From Rhizomys pruinosus (lineage: Eukaryota > Chordata > Mammalia > Rodentia > Spalacidae): DNA of 64,000 bases. Location: positions 3,944,120 through 4,008,119 of the forward strand of contig VZQC01001008.1 of the NCBI GenBank assembly GCA_009823505.1. The letters are read 5' to 3'. Shown one piece after another: positions 46,560-57,139 of the stretch (within the stretch, counting starts at the first letter, position 1; each line of letters starts with the position of its first letter). Under the pieces are notes generated by a model. That model did no database searches, was not told the origin of the DNA, and saw nothing but the letters and a program-made list of their open reading frames with translations. The translations under genes were made by a program, and so were the position numbers.

Positions 46560-47170
46560 TTAAGGGAACAAGCATTTCATCCATGGCTGGTGGGAGTGCA
46601 AAATGTTGTAGAATATGATGCAGGGCAAGTGGGAATATCTATCAAAATGAAAAATGCACCTGCCCCTTGCCTCAGTACTACCTTCCAGGAATTTGTCTTC
46701 TGTATGTATTTGCACACATTCAAAGTGATATATGTGTAAACTTACTCTCAGTAGCATTGAAACACCTCAAAACCCCACCAAGAAAGAGCCAGATAAATAA
46801 GCTGTGGTGTATTCACACAATAGAGTATAGGAAAACAGCAAAAGTAACAAAAGTAAAATGACCGAGGAGCTCTCCATGTATTGATAGAAAAGTATCTCTA
46901 GAATATACTGTCATGTGAACAAAAGAGCAAGAAGCATTTTATAGTACATTATCTTATAGGAACGAAGACATAAAATTTGCATTTCTTGAGAGTGAGGGTG
47001 GCTGAATAGACAGAAGCACAGGAAGACTGAAGAAGTAAGTCTTCTTACTATGTGTGCTTTGATTCAATGTTTGAACCTTGTTGCATATATTTTTGATGTG
47101 TACGAAAATGGTCCACTGGTGAAATTTCATAAGAGAATCCTTCTGCATGACCCTCAGCTTCTTGAAACTT
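46560..47170 (+). mobile_element. Ancient L1 ORF2 3' end
   Basis: 'ccatggctggtgggagtgca', 'aaataagctgtggtgtattc' and 'acacaatagagtatag' follow the end of an old mammalian L1 ORF2. Highly diverged, no frame left. Confidence 0.6.
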
Positions 47171-47289
47171 TATAAATTGTACTCACTGCCTCTTCTTCAC
47201 TGGGCCCTAGGAACCTTCCTGGCTGTCCTCTGATATTCTCCAGCATAGACAGATACAGCCCAGAACAGCTCAATTTCCTCTCCACATCA

Positions 47290-47750
47290 CAAGCTTATTA
47301 TTGTATTTTATTTTATTTTATTTTTTAAATTAATTTTTATTGATGTTTTGTGCATTTCATACATTTTTTCCAATTCAGTTCAGGCTTATTTCCCTTTCCC
47401 TCCCCCCCACCCCCACCCCATCCCAGATCATGCATTCTGCCATAACTGTCCTGCATCTTTCTCTCAGTTTTTTTTTTTCATTTTTAGCTATAAGTGATAA
47501 TCCCATCCTACACAATGCAAAGCTGTATCTTTTCTTTCTCAGCTTTAAGTTGGTGACATTTTGACCTGTGGTGAATACAAATCTTTTCCCATAATTAGTT
47601 TTAAGATTTAAATTGCAAAGTTTTGACAAAAAGTTTTCATATATATCTGTATCCCCCCTTTTTATTTTTAGGTTTTTATTTTTTGATCCATGAGTCTCAA
47701 AAGGCAGTTGTAGTAGACGTACGTATAGGGTGGATCAACGTGCAGATCAT
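47290..47750 (-). mobile_element. L1 3' UTR with poly(A), 3' segment of an inverted L1
   Basis: On the minus strand it starts 'gatgatctgcacgttgatcc', passes 'gggggatacagatatatatg', 'gatgcaggacagttatggca' and ends in AATAAAAATTAATTT plus an (AAAAT)n tail at 47295-47340. Its start continues exactly from the end of the plus-strand part at 49816. Confidence 0.8.
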
Positions 47751-47836
47751 CACAGCTATATTATATTGCAGCTCTGTTCAATAGCAAAAAGCTGGAACCA
47801 ACCCCAAATGCCCCTCAACTGATGAGTGGATAGAGA
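47751..47836 (+). pseudogene. L1 ORF2 C-terminal piece, left of the gap
   Basis: 'agcaaaaagctggaaccaac' and 'gatgagtggatagaga' are ORF2 C-terminal coding, as at 61950-62027. The continuation 'aaaatgtggtacatgtacac' is found only at 49110, after a nested insertion and the N gap. Confidence 0.82.
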
Positions 47837-48170
47837 NNNNNNNNNNNNNNNNNNNNNNNNNNNNNNNNNNNNNNNNNNNNNNNNNNNNNNNNNNNNNNNN
47901 NNNNNNNNNNNNNNNNNNNNNNNNNNNNNNNNNNNNNNNNNNNNNNNNNNNNNNNNNNNNNNNNNNNNNNNNNNNNNNNNNNNNNNNNNNNNNNNNNNNN
48001 NNNNNNNNNNNNNNNNNNNNNNNNNNNNNNNNNNNNNNNNNNNNNNNNNNNNNNNNNNNNNNNNNNNNNNNNNNNNNNNNNNNNNNNNNNNNNNNNNNNN
48101 NNNNNNNNNNNNNNNNNNNNNNNNNNNNNNNNNNNNNNNNNNNNNNNNNNNNNNNNNNNNNNNNNNNNNN
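47837..48170. other. Assembly gap (334 N)
   Basis: 334 consecutive N. It lies between L1 ORF2 on the plus strand and a nested antisense L1 3' UTR. Confidence 1.
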
Positions 48171-49105
48171 ATGAGTACAAGCATCCTTCATGCAAAACCT
48201 ATTGCAGCTGTTGTGCCCAAACACTACAGCCCCACCATCCAGTGGGGGGTGACAGGTTTTTGTACAATCAAGTTGATCAAATAGTGTCCAGACTACATTG
48301 TCTGTAGTTTACCATTCCCCCAATCGCAAGCCCTTACATTTACCATGCCCCCTCTTCCGCAAGGTTGTTCCCTAGGCTTAGAAAGGGGCACAGGTGGATG
48401 ATGAGGTAAAAACAGTCCACTCCTCTGGAGCTGTTGTTTGGACTCTGGTCAATTCTGGCTGTTTCCTTTCATGGGCTGACATTTTGTCCAGGAATAACCT
48501 TTCGATCCTACTAATGAAGAACAGCAATTAGATATATATGGTATTTAAACATTTTAATTATTATGGTAGGTTACTTTAGCAGTAGACACAATGTTTGGAT
48601 ATGTTAATTCCATGAATTACAATTTTCCTGTTATATATGACAGGGGTCTATTCTGTGGCTTATAACATCTAACCTGCTAGAGGATGTTAGCTTGTGGCAC
48701 CTCATGGGTTTATTCCTCCAAGGGGGAGCCACTAGCCAATTATTGATTTTGGGATATACAGACACATGTGTCCATGTGCACAGTATTCCAGGCATGGAGG
48801 TGTAGCTGGTGCTGACGGTGGAGTCTTGCTTGACTCAGGAGACCCATATATTGCTTTATTGGTTTAGTGGCCTTTGAACACTCTCTGGATTCCAGAGGCC
48901 ATGCCACTTATGTTGGTCTCAATACATCTCCCATGTTAAGTCAGGTCTTCGGCAGAGGGTTTATTGCCTCCTCTCTGTGGTATCCCAACTTAGGGCAAGG
49001 AGCCCTTACCTTTTTGTGGGGCCTTGGATCCCCTGGCCAACATCTCCCTGGTTAGATAATCCATTGCTGATGTCAGAGCTCCTGTATTAATTTTTTGCCT
49101 GAGTG
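48171..49105 (-). mobile_element. Nested L1 3' UTR fragment, antisense
   Basis: On the minus strand it begins 'attaatacaggagctctgac', passes 'ctctggaatccagagagtgt' and ends at 'gatgcttgtactcat' at the gap. The plus-strand copy at 11210-11665 has the same order with internal deletions. It splits ORF2 of the surrounding L1. Confidence 0.78.
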
Positions 49106-49816
49106 CATAGCCCTAGGAAAATGTGGTACATGTACACAATGGAGTTCTATGCAGCAGTAAAGAAAGACAACATCATGAACTTTGCAGGTAAATGGATGGA
49201 GCTAGAAGATATTATATTAAGTGAAGTAACACAGTCCCAGAAAAACAAATGACGAATGGTATCCCTCATCTGTGGATGCTAGCGTCAATAAACCAGTTGT
49301 AAATATTTCTTGTGGAGAGGGATGCATATTAAAAGAACAACAACAGAAAGACTGCGTCAGAAAACTGACTGAAATGGTGAATCGGGAGGGGTGAGAGGGG
49401 CAGGAGAGGGACACGGGTGTATATTAGATTAATGTATATTTTATTGACGTGAGTTCAACAAGTATCCAATTTTGTCCAGACTCTGTTTACAGGTTACATG
49501 GTGTTTTAGGACTTAGTAAAAGTACATATGTGTATATTAAACAACATTGGTTTAAAGGTTTTGATAAAAACGGTAATGCACCTGAGTTAATTGGAAATAT
49601 AAATTGTTGTTGCCCACATTTGTTTTACCTAAAATCTGTATAACAATAACTTTGGGATTGGCACATACAAATGTCCTCTATAATTTTTCTGTTGTACAGT
49701 ATTATCTTGTAGCATTCTCTTTTACCTGTAGGATGATTTAACTTAAGGAATTAAGTTTGCTTCCCAAGTAAACAACATACAGTCACCCAAAAGAGCTTGG
49801 GTGAATTTGATGCATT
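49106..49816 (+). mobile_element. L1 ORF2 end and first part of 3' UTR, inverted segment
   Basis: Resumes ORF2 at 'aaaatgtggtacatgtacac', ends coding near 49260, then gives 3' UTR up to 'gggtgaatttgatg' at 49816. Inverted relative to 47290-47750; inverted homologue of 9830-10530. A 65-codon frame at 49449-49643 is shared with the 10 kb copy. Confidence 0.8.
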
Positions 49817-50689
49817 AATTTTCTTTTCCAGAGATAAAGCCCATTTTTAATTCAGAGACAAAAAATGGGGGAGAGATTTAGGACAAAATTGCTTCATATA
49901 ATACCAAATATTATTGCTTTAAAAGCTTTATTTTCATAGTTAAATATGTAAATTAATTTTTATATTATTTGGGCAAAGTTTTAAGCCTTTAATCAATTTG
50001 TTGTGGTTCCACCTGGAATTGATTTGAATTAGTTGTTCTATCATAAGAGGGTTTCAACTTTACTGTCAACATTTTCCAGGTTCTTCAGTGTAGTCCATTC
50101 TTGATTTTCTGATATTTTCCATTCACTCTTTTTCCATATGAACCAAACTTTTTGTCACGTGTCTGCCCCTCTTGGATTCTTCCATTACTTTCTTTAATGT
50201 ACAAACTGCTTCTGCACCTGACAGCCTTCCCTCTATTGTTTGTCTTCTTGCCCCATCTGCCTATAGACCCTCTACCTTCACTCAATTCTTGTCAACTTTC
50301 ATATCCACATTTATTCACATTGCTTTCCACACTATTTCTTAAGGTGTGTAAACATTTGTTTAATTGCTTAACACTATCCATGTATTTTAGTTTCTGTTCT
50401 ATGGAATGCACACATTCCCCCATGAGAAGAAAAAAGCAGAAAAGTCAGAAAGTCAACAATGAACAATGGAAGACCAACCTGCAGAAGGCATACAGGCAAA
50501 GGCAATCCATGCCACCATTCAGCAACATCTTTTGAGGTGAGGGTAACCAGCACATTCTTCACACATTCTGCATAGTAATCTAATACATAATACATGATAG
50601 GTTGATGGAAAGCAACAGTAGAAAACTTAGGTCAGAGTGCAAACACAATTCATAGAATACGAGAGGATATGTACAAGTAATATATCTAA
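49817..50689. other. Unclassified AT-rich sequence
   Basis: No repeat that I can name. A minus frame at 50085-50285 is Lys/Arg/Gly-rich without a domain, and a plus frame at 50152-50535 is pyrimidine-driven. Confidence 0.35.
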
Positions 50690-52430
50690 TACAGAGTGAT
50701 TGTCCATGTCCATTGCTGCTCTATTCACAATAGCCAGGAAATGGAAAGAGCATAGATGACCATCAACTGATAAATGACTGATAAATATTGGTCCATTTAC
50801 ACAATGGAATATTCATCTATTAAAAATGAAATTAAGAGATTCACAGGTAATGGAAGTGGAAACAATCATCCTGAAAGAAGTAGCTCAGTCCCAGAATGAC
50901 AAACATAGCATGTTTTCTCTCATGTGTGGATGTGAGCTTTGCATCCCCCCTGTGTGTGTGCATGTGTGCACATGCATTATTTAGAATGCTCACAGAAATA
51001 AACTAGCAAGAATCCATGGTGGATGGTAGAATATTTTAAGAGAAGGGATATAGAGTATAGTGATATAAAGAGGGGAAAGATTAAACGTGCTGGGGAATGG
51101 GAGGGTAAGGTACAGAAGGGAATATGAGGAGGATTAACTAATTCTAAAGGTCCTTTGAAAAAAAATATGGAACCTTTTCCTGTAGAAACTCTCTAAAATA
51201 TATACATATATACAAATAAAAATAATTTAAGTAGAATTACCCTATAATATGTGGATAGTTGTCAATTAGGCACCTTATCTTAGCAAATAAAACCCCTAGT
51301 AACAAAAATAGGTTACTTTTCTTTGAACTGTTGGCCAGTGGGTTCCCACAGATGAGACCTAAACATTATAGTCTGTGGCCATTGCCCTTGGTTCCCTTCC
51401 AGAATTTGATGGCAAGATCCTATTGGTGAAGACAGCACATACTTGAGTCAAGTAGGTGCTGAACTAGAAGCTTCATACTTACTTGGTGATTTTCATAGTT
51501 ATGTGTATTGCGTATTTTATTAAAGGAGAAACATAATCATCAAGGTTACCTAGTATGAAACTCTGTGAGCTAAAATAAAGAATGGTCTGGCAAACTATGC
51601 CCAATAACAGTACAGATATTATAGGATAACCAATCACTCTCTGATTGGATTTGAAGTCTATATCTTGAGTTGGAACTCATGCCTGGCAGTGTTTTCAGGG
51701 CCAAGAACTTGGGCTGAGATAGGTCATAGGCCCTAGAGGAAAACCTACTACTAATATTCTGCTAAATGGATATAGCATTCAAGTTGCTTTTAATGACTTA
51801 TTGCTAAAACCCTCAACACTCATCAGAGAAGCATTTTGCACTAGAAGATAATTAACACCAAGACCCAAAACTGGTCAATGTGTAGAAAATAAAAGACTTT
51901 GGAGTTCTCAGCCCTAAGTGGGAGATCTATGTCACAGCCCTCCTCCAAAGATTAAAGAATATTCACAAAAGAGGGGCAGAATAAGTGTATAAGCCAGATG
52001 TGGTGGATGCTTAGAATCAAACAGTGCTTTCAAGATAGCAGTGCAGGTGTACTTATGAAATCATAACAATTGTGGGAGTATGTGCAAAACTTACTAAGGC
52101 TCAAGACAGACAAAAATCTAAGAATGGAGGGGTGAGGGAAAGTGAACATGATGTCTCAAGCTTAGCTGAGGGGATATTGGCATTTAATAGTTCTAGGGAG
52201 AGGAAAAGTCAGTTTTCTTTAAGGGTGACCTCCTGGCAAATCAGTCATGCTCTATAGCAGTTTCCATCCACACCTAAGAGTATTTGGCAACATAAATACT
52301 AGAGAAAGCAAAATGACATGCAGGTGGGTGTGTATGAGGTAGGGGTGGAACTGGAAGGAGAAATGAGTGTGAGAAATATGATCAAAATACAATGTGTGAA
52401 ATGCTCAAAGAATTAATAATTTTTTTTATT
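50690..52430 (+). mobile_element. L1 (Lx-like) ORF2 3' end and complete 3' UTR
   Basis: ORF2 end at 50700-50930 ('ccattgctgctctattcaca', 'cagtcccagaatgacaaaca'), then 3' UTR with 'ggatatagcattcaagttgc', 'agttctcagccctaagtggg' and the terminus 'aatatgatcaaaatacaatg' near 52385. The single-copy version of the 25.5-kb tandem unit lies near 51850-51930. Confidence 0.72.
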
Positions 52431-52915
52431 TTGGCGTTCACATTTTTCCCTTTAGTTTTACATTACTCTAAAATATGAATACATATCTTCCATCCATATA
52501 TGGTAATTACAATGTCTGAAAGTAAGTGATAGGTCAATTCTAGAGCCCATTAAGAGATTTGCATTCTAACAGCACAGTTGCTTTCAGATAAAAAGATATA
52601 TAGCAATAACGTTACTCAGCTTGCCTTTCAACTGGAGATTTGGTGTTAGCATCCACAAATGATGGAAACCATTCGCCTCTTTTTTTTTCTGGGGCTGTGT
52701 TACTTCACTTAGCATAGTGGCTTCGAGTTCCATCCATTTACCTGCAAAGTTCATGATGTTATCTTTCTTTACTGCTGAATAGTACTCCATTGTGTAGATG
52801 TACCACATTTTTGTCATCCACTCGTCTGTAGAGGGGCATTTGGATTGGTTCCAGCTCTGTGATATTGTGAAGAGAGCTGCAATAAACATGGATGTGCATG
52901 TATCTTTCCAGCATC
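52431..52915 (-). pseudogene. L1 ORF2 C-terminus and short 3' UTR, antisense
   Basis: Frame 52889-52584 carries the ORF2 C-terminal pattern (DEWMTKMWYIYTMEYYSAVK, then MNFAGKWMELE). 3' end at the left. 5' truncated at about 52915. The ORF2 C-terminal Cys-rich domain helps L1 RNA binding; this piece is non-functional. Confidence 0.82.
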
Positions 52916-53069
52916 CAGAAGGCTAAGTTACACCAGCCTGATACTTTTAACTACTCTATAATAGTTTAGAAAATGTTTAGATAAAAGCTCAAGCAGCCTT
53001 GTATAAGAAAGACTAAGAAGCACTCCCATAAAATAAGTACTGTGGTTAGACACAATGTGATGATAAACT

Positions 53070-53556
53070 AGGTTTTTTTTCTCATTCTTTTGATTTTATA
53101 TTACTCTAAAATATGCATATATGCCCTCCATACATATACCAAAATTCCAAAGACTGAAAATAAATGGTAGGTTAATTGTAGAACCTGTCTAGGGATTTAC
53201 AATATAAGAGCACAGTTGTTTTCAGATCATAAGGAACATAACATTAACTTTGCTTAGTTTGCCTTATAACTAGGTACTTGGTGCTAGCATCCACAGATAA
53301 GGGATACCATTTATCCTTTGTTTTTCTGGGACTGTGTTATTTCACTTAACATAATATCTTTGAGTTCCATCCATTTACCTGCAAAGTTCATGAGGTCATC
53401 TTTCTTTACCACTGCATAGAACTCCATTGTGTAGATGTACCACATTTTTTCTATCCACTCATCAGTTGAGAGGCACTTGGGTTTGTTCAAGCTCTTTGCT
53501 ATTGTGAAGAGAGCTGCAATAAACATATTGTGCATGTATCTCTGCAGTAGGATGTG
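53070..53556 (-). pseudogene. L1 ORF2 C-terminus and short 3' UTR, antisense, second copy
   Basis: Frame 53535-53311 repeats the same part of ORF2 (DEWIEKMWYIYTMEFYAVVK, MNFAGKWMELK). Same orientation, almost the same 5' cut point and the same 3' UTR as 52431-52915. Confidence 0.82.
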
Positions 53557-53620
53557 CTACCGACTGGCCCTCCAGGGGTCGTGGGTATCCAGGGTCCTCT
53601 TGGCAGGAAAAACACAGGGT
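53557..53620 (-). mobile_element. LTR-like fragment next to an n
   Basis: 'ggggtcgtgggtatccaggg' and 'tggcaggaaaaacacagg' resemble 59265-59315 (ggggtcgtggtctaatcatg, tggaaggaaaacacagg). The likeness stops at the n at 53621. Confidence 0.4.
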
Positions 53621-53621
53621 N
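53621..53621. other. Single ambiguous base (n)
   Basis: Homology to the LTR-like sequence at 59.3 kb ends here. Confidence 0.8.
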
Positions 53622-53999
53622 TCAGCTTGCCAAGGCACCCGGTTCCTACCTGTCTCCCCTTCTTCCTGCCGCTGGGCTCAGGAGATCTCAAATCCGTTAT
53701 TTTTTCTTAAAGGAGGAGCCCACCATCTGCCTTTAATTAAATAATGCCTCCCATCATACATGACTGCCACTGGAATTCCCATTTTACTCAGTAACAGTCA
53801 TGATATAAAACATCATTTTTACCTGATTATCCTATTTTGAACTTTCTTCAAATAATTTATTATTTTGTAATTGGTCTATGATATCACCCAATGTAATGTT
53901 GTTTTTTAATGACTTTTTGCAAGAGCCTTTAAGAAAGGAGGGTCGTACTAAAAAATATTTTTATATTTAATTTGACTAAGATTTACAGAAAGTTCCTGC

Positions 54000-54340
54000 T
54001 CCAAGAATGGTCTAAAACTGGGGGGGAGGTATTTGGCTATTATTGCCAACTCCTGGAACATCTAGGTAACTCTGTCCTTTGTTTATAAGGAACATTTAAT
54101 TAAACTTGAGAGAGGACTTTATTGTATTCAGAAAATATATTATAACTAAGAAAGACAGCATGCCAAGCCCAGCACCAAGGAAGCGTGACATCTTAGGAGC
54201 ATATTGGGAAATGGTCAAGGCCGAGCACTCTGTCAGGGACCTCCAGGGGGTCAGGCCCCGAAGGACTTTGCTCCCCTGCCTGCCTCGAATATGACTTTCA
54301 TCACAGCTCATACGCAGGCGACACTGGAGTTGGTGTAACA
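54000..54340 (-). mobile_element. Probable 3' LTR of the 54-57 kb ERV
   Basis: Starts on the minus strand TGTTACACCAACTCCAGTGT, 18 bp after the env stop, and contains AATAAA (54118-54123 complement). The first 50 bp recur at 57140-57189 beside gag. The right edge (54340) is supported by that repeat; the left edge is a guess and may lie anywhere between 53557 and 54100. Confidence 0.5.
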
Positions 54341-54357
54341 GCTCTCGGTTTTTTGTT

Positions 54358-54774
54358 TTAAAGACGCAGCTCCGTCAGATCACGCTTAACCGAGTGGATG
54401 GATCTTAGCATGAGTCTGAAAAGGCAAGGAAAAAGGAGTACAGCCATAACAATGAGAAGTAATACAACTCCAATGAGTATAAAATACTGTGTCCAATCTA
54501 ATGGATTAAGGGCTTTAATTCCACTCTCAAGGCCAGATGCCAGAGCTTCTAATTTATCATTATCCAAATGAGGCTTACTCAGAGCAGTGATGCCTTTCTG
54601 CAAATCATCCAAATTATGGGTAATATCAGTATCTTTCCAAACACCCTGAAGGTGATTTTTAACTTTTTCCCATTGTTTTGAGGCATTATAAGGTAAAGGC
54701 ATGATGCAAAAGGTGGCATGACATCGGGTCTCCATCCTGGTTTTTATATTTGCTATATCCTGTCCAAGGGCCAA
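54358..54774 (-). pseudogene. env: ERV env, transmembrane subunit C-terminal part
   Basis: 138 codons. It holds the ectodomain end with a short disulfide loop (C18...C23), N-glycosylation site near 30, a heptad-rich stretch, an aromatic-containing segment before the membrane, one strong transmembrane helix (about 97-118) and a short basic tail. This order is typical of betaretrovirus-like (class II ERV) TM. It follows the 54753-55100 frame with a single-base shift at their 22-bp overlap. TM anchors the envelope and drives membrane fusion. Because of the breaks, no complete protein can be made from the sequence as given. Confidence 0.82.
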
Positions 54775-55100
54775 ACCACTTCTTCTAAAGCATTTATTTT
54801 TGACTCTAGATTTCTATCTATAATAGATTGTTCTGTAAGTGCAACTGAAATATTTTTGTTCATTTCATTTACAAAGTGAGCTGTATGTATTTCCTTTACC
54901 AAAGCTGTAGTTGAAAGTGCAAAGGAAGTTAAAATTGCAATAAGAGCAGTAATACCCAAAATAAGAGTAGCTATAAATCTTTTAGGTCTTAAGAGAGCAT
55001 TAAGTGTTTCTAAAGTGTGCAAAGCAGTATTTTCATACCAAGGATCCTGTTTCAGGTCAACAGGAAGCATTACATATGGTGGTCTCTTTACTAAAATCAT
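54753..55100 (-). pseudogene. env: ERV env, SU/TM junction with furin site
   Basis: 115 codons. RPKR at 38-41 fits a furin cleavage site between surface and transmembrane subunits. It is followed by a hydrophobic, Ala/Leu/Ile-rich fusion peptide (about 42-62) and a heptad-repeat region. It is in the same frame as 55110-55664, separated by an in-frame TAG at about 55110. It ends by frameshift into 54358-54774. Confidence 0.82.
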
Positions 55101-55109
55101 TACAGAATA

Positions 55110-55664
55110 CTATTTATCCATACCAGAATTAATACAATTAGTAAGTTTACAGGCAGTATAATTAATAAGATATGAATTACCAACATGAGCAATATTTACT
55201 TGAAGTCTGGATCCTAATAATATAGCAAAAGGGTAAGATACACAAGCATGGGTAACCAAGGGAATGAGAGCTTTATCAGTGGGTTTTTTCTGTAATATTA
55301 TGTTGGCACTTGCTGCAAGTCTAAAAAGATCATAATGAGTGGCAGTGAGATTTTTAATTGGGTCCCTGGCAACCCAAATTGGTTCTACATATCCTGGAGA
55401 AAACCATCTCTGTAATTTTTGTGTGTTATCTTTATTTGTATAATTTTCATATTTTATGAGACCCACGTCACTTAGTCTTTTAAAATATTGAGAATAATCA
55501 TAACCTCCTGACGAGATAGAGAAATCCCAAATTTCCAAATTAGTTCCTTCTGGGGTATGCTTTGAAGCAGGTATATATTTAAATCCACAAGAGAGCCATC
55601 GGGGATGAGTGTTAGAATTACCATTCCAAAATTGATTTATGTCTCTATATTTTTTAAGTCTCAT
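55110..55664 (-). pseudogene. env: ERV env, surface subunit C-terminal part
   Basis: 184 codons of SU, with several N-glycosylation sequons (for example NYT, NLT) and Trp-rich blocks (WFSPGYVEPIWVARDP). It overlaps 55654-56277 by 11 bp through a frameshift at a run of A's (complement of 55640-55650). A homopolymer shift can be a real mutation or a sequencing error. It ends in TAG before 55100. Confidence 0.78.
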
Positions 55665-56277
55665 TATTAATACGATATCCCAAAGTCATTATTTGTAATT
55701 CCCAAATGGACCTTGGTTCAAATTTCTTATCGGATGGTGATGGATCAGGTGAATCAGTAAGAAAGATCCGATAATTTACAGGCAGGCACCCTAAAGGAGG
55801 GTATCCATATAAAGCTAAGCAAATAGGAGGGGAGTCTGATCTCCCTTCAAAATTTAACAGAGCAGAACTATTTGGTCTCTCATCATAGTCCTGAGCTCCT
55901 CCAAGTAAATCTGTATCATTAGTTAATACCTTTATATGATCTGGGTCAAGCCAGCCCACAGGATGAATTAGAGGGGGTTTTGGTATATGTGCCCAATAAC
56001 TTTCCCCATATGTGACAGTAGACTGAGCTGCAATTAAAGACAAAATAGCAAGAAAAATAAACTCAGGCATCAGCGGTTTCTGTTGAGAGGTCACGAGCTC
56101 CTTCGCTTCCTTTGTCAGGTATTTCAGCTGAGTCCAAGTTGGCATCTTCTTCAGAGTCAGGGCTTTTAAGGCTTCTGGTGTCATGTTCCTGGGAGACCTT
56201 GGGTGTGAGTCCCCATGCAATATCTGAAAAAGAGGGCTAAGTTCTCCTGCAGTGATTTTTAAATAAGGCCTAATCAA
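55654..56277 (-). pseudogene. env: Fused RT-thumb / env N-terminal frame
   Basis: 207 codons. Residues 1 to about 43 ([33 protein letters not shown]) look like the thumb region of a betaretroviral reverse transcriptase, and reading upstream of the first Met to about 56320 continues RT-like (QKLLGNIN). From about residue 45 ([13 protein letters not shown]) the frame is an env leader, with hydrophobic signal core 73-85 and then SU ([18 protein letters not shown]). In an intact provirus the rest of RT, RNase H and integrase would lie between these parts, so this in-frame fusion marks a large internal deletion. Class II ERV env, assigned by motif likeness. Confidence 0.75.
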
Positions 56278-56326
56278 ATTGATATTGCCTAATAATTTCT
56301 GATAGTAAATTCGGGAGCCTTAGGAT

Positions 56327-57106
56327 TTAATCTTGATCAGCTCCTTCATTCTCCTCTCTTTCTAAAGAGGGGCTGAGAGGCTGCCCCAAATCTAATTTTT
56401 TGTATTTTTTTTTCACCTCTTCCACTTCTGAAAGAGGGGTCCCATCTTTATGGAATTTTAATTTACATTCACTCTTCCAATGTTTGCCTTTTTGGCATCT
56501 AGGGCACAACCCAGGAGGGGGTCCTTTTCTAGGATTCTTATTCTTTCTTCCCCCATTAGGGCAGGCCCTTTGCATATGTCCTGTCTCCCCACATTTAAAA
56601 TATGTGTGATCTGAGGATCCTTGTCCTCCTCCATAAGTCTTTTTTACATAGGCGCTATAAGTCTGTCCCTTCATTGCTGCAGCAAAGGCCATACCTTGGA
56701 CCACTGCTGGTGAGGCATCAACACAGGCTTTTATAAAGTCCTGTATAGTCCCTGTCTTTTTAATGGGCCTTATGAGGTCCTGACAGAGAGCATTAGCATT
56801 CTCCCATGCTAACTGTTTAAGCAAGATTTTTGTTCCCTCTGATTGTGGCAACATTCTGTGAATAGCTTCCTCAAGCCTAGAAACAAACTCCTGATAAGGC
56901 TCTTCATTTCCTTGCTTTATCCCTGATAGGTATACATATAGTGATAGAGTCAGAGTGCCCTCCACCAGAAACCAAGGACTAACCTTCTTAATAAAATCTA
57001 AGAAATCCTTCAAAGCCTTTTCTGAAACCTTTAATCCTCTTCCTGCCATCATATGTTTAAATACAGAAAGAAACATATTTTCTTGCTTTGACTCACCATG
57101 CCCCAT
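56327..57106 (-). pseudogene. gag: ERV gag with internal deletion (MA-CA-NC)
   Basis: 259 uninterrupted codons. Residues 1 to about 55 are a betaretroviral matrix N-terminus with a myristoylation-type start (Gly2, Ser6). At about 56 it jumps to capsid C-terminal domain, with the major homology region at 63-82 (QG..E..Y..FVSRL). Nucleocapsid follows with two zinc knuckles. The first has lost its leading Cys (Tyr169, then C172, H177, C182); the second is complete (C201, C204, H209, C214). Class II gags are usually well over 500 residues, so the rest of MA, the p12-like region and CA N-terminus are deleted. The frame stops 50 bp before the RT-thumb/env frame. Gag would form the particle; this version lacks the capsid N-domain. 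Confidence 0.85.
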
Positions 57107-57139
57107 GACTTCAATGATTACTCACGCTTAACCGATGAT

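Noticed and set aside
47756..48284. Long open frames across the N gap
   Set aside because: They consist mostly of unknown bases and carry no information.
54358..56277. A domesticated (syncytin-like) env gene
   Set aside because: One in-frame stop and two frameshifts break it, and its N-terminus is fused to an RT fragment, so no full envelope is encoded as given.
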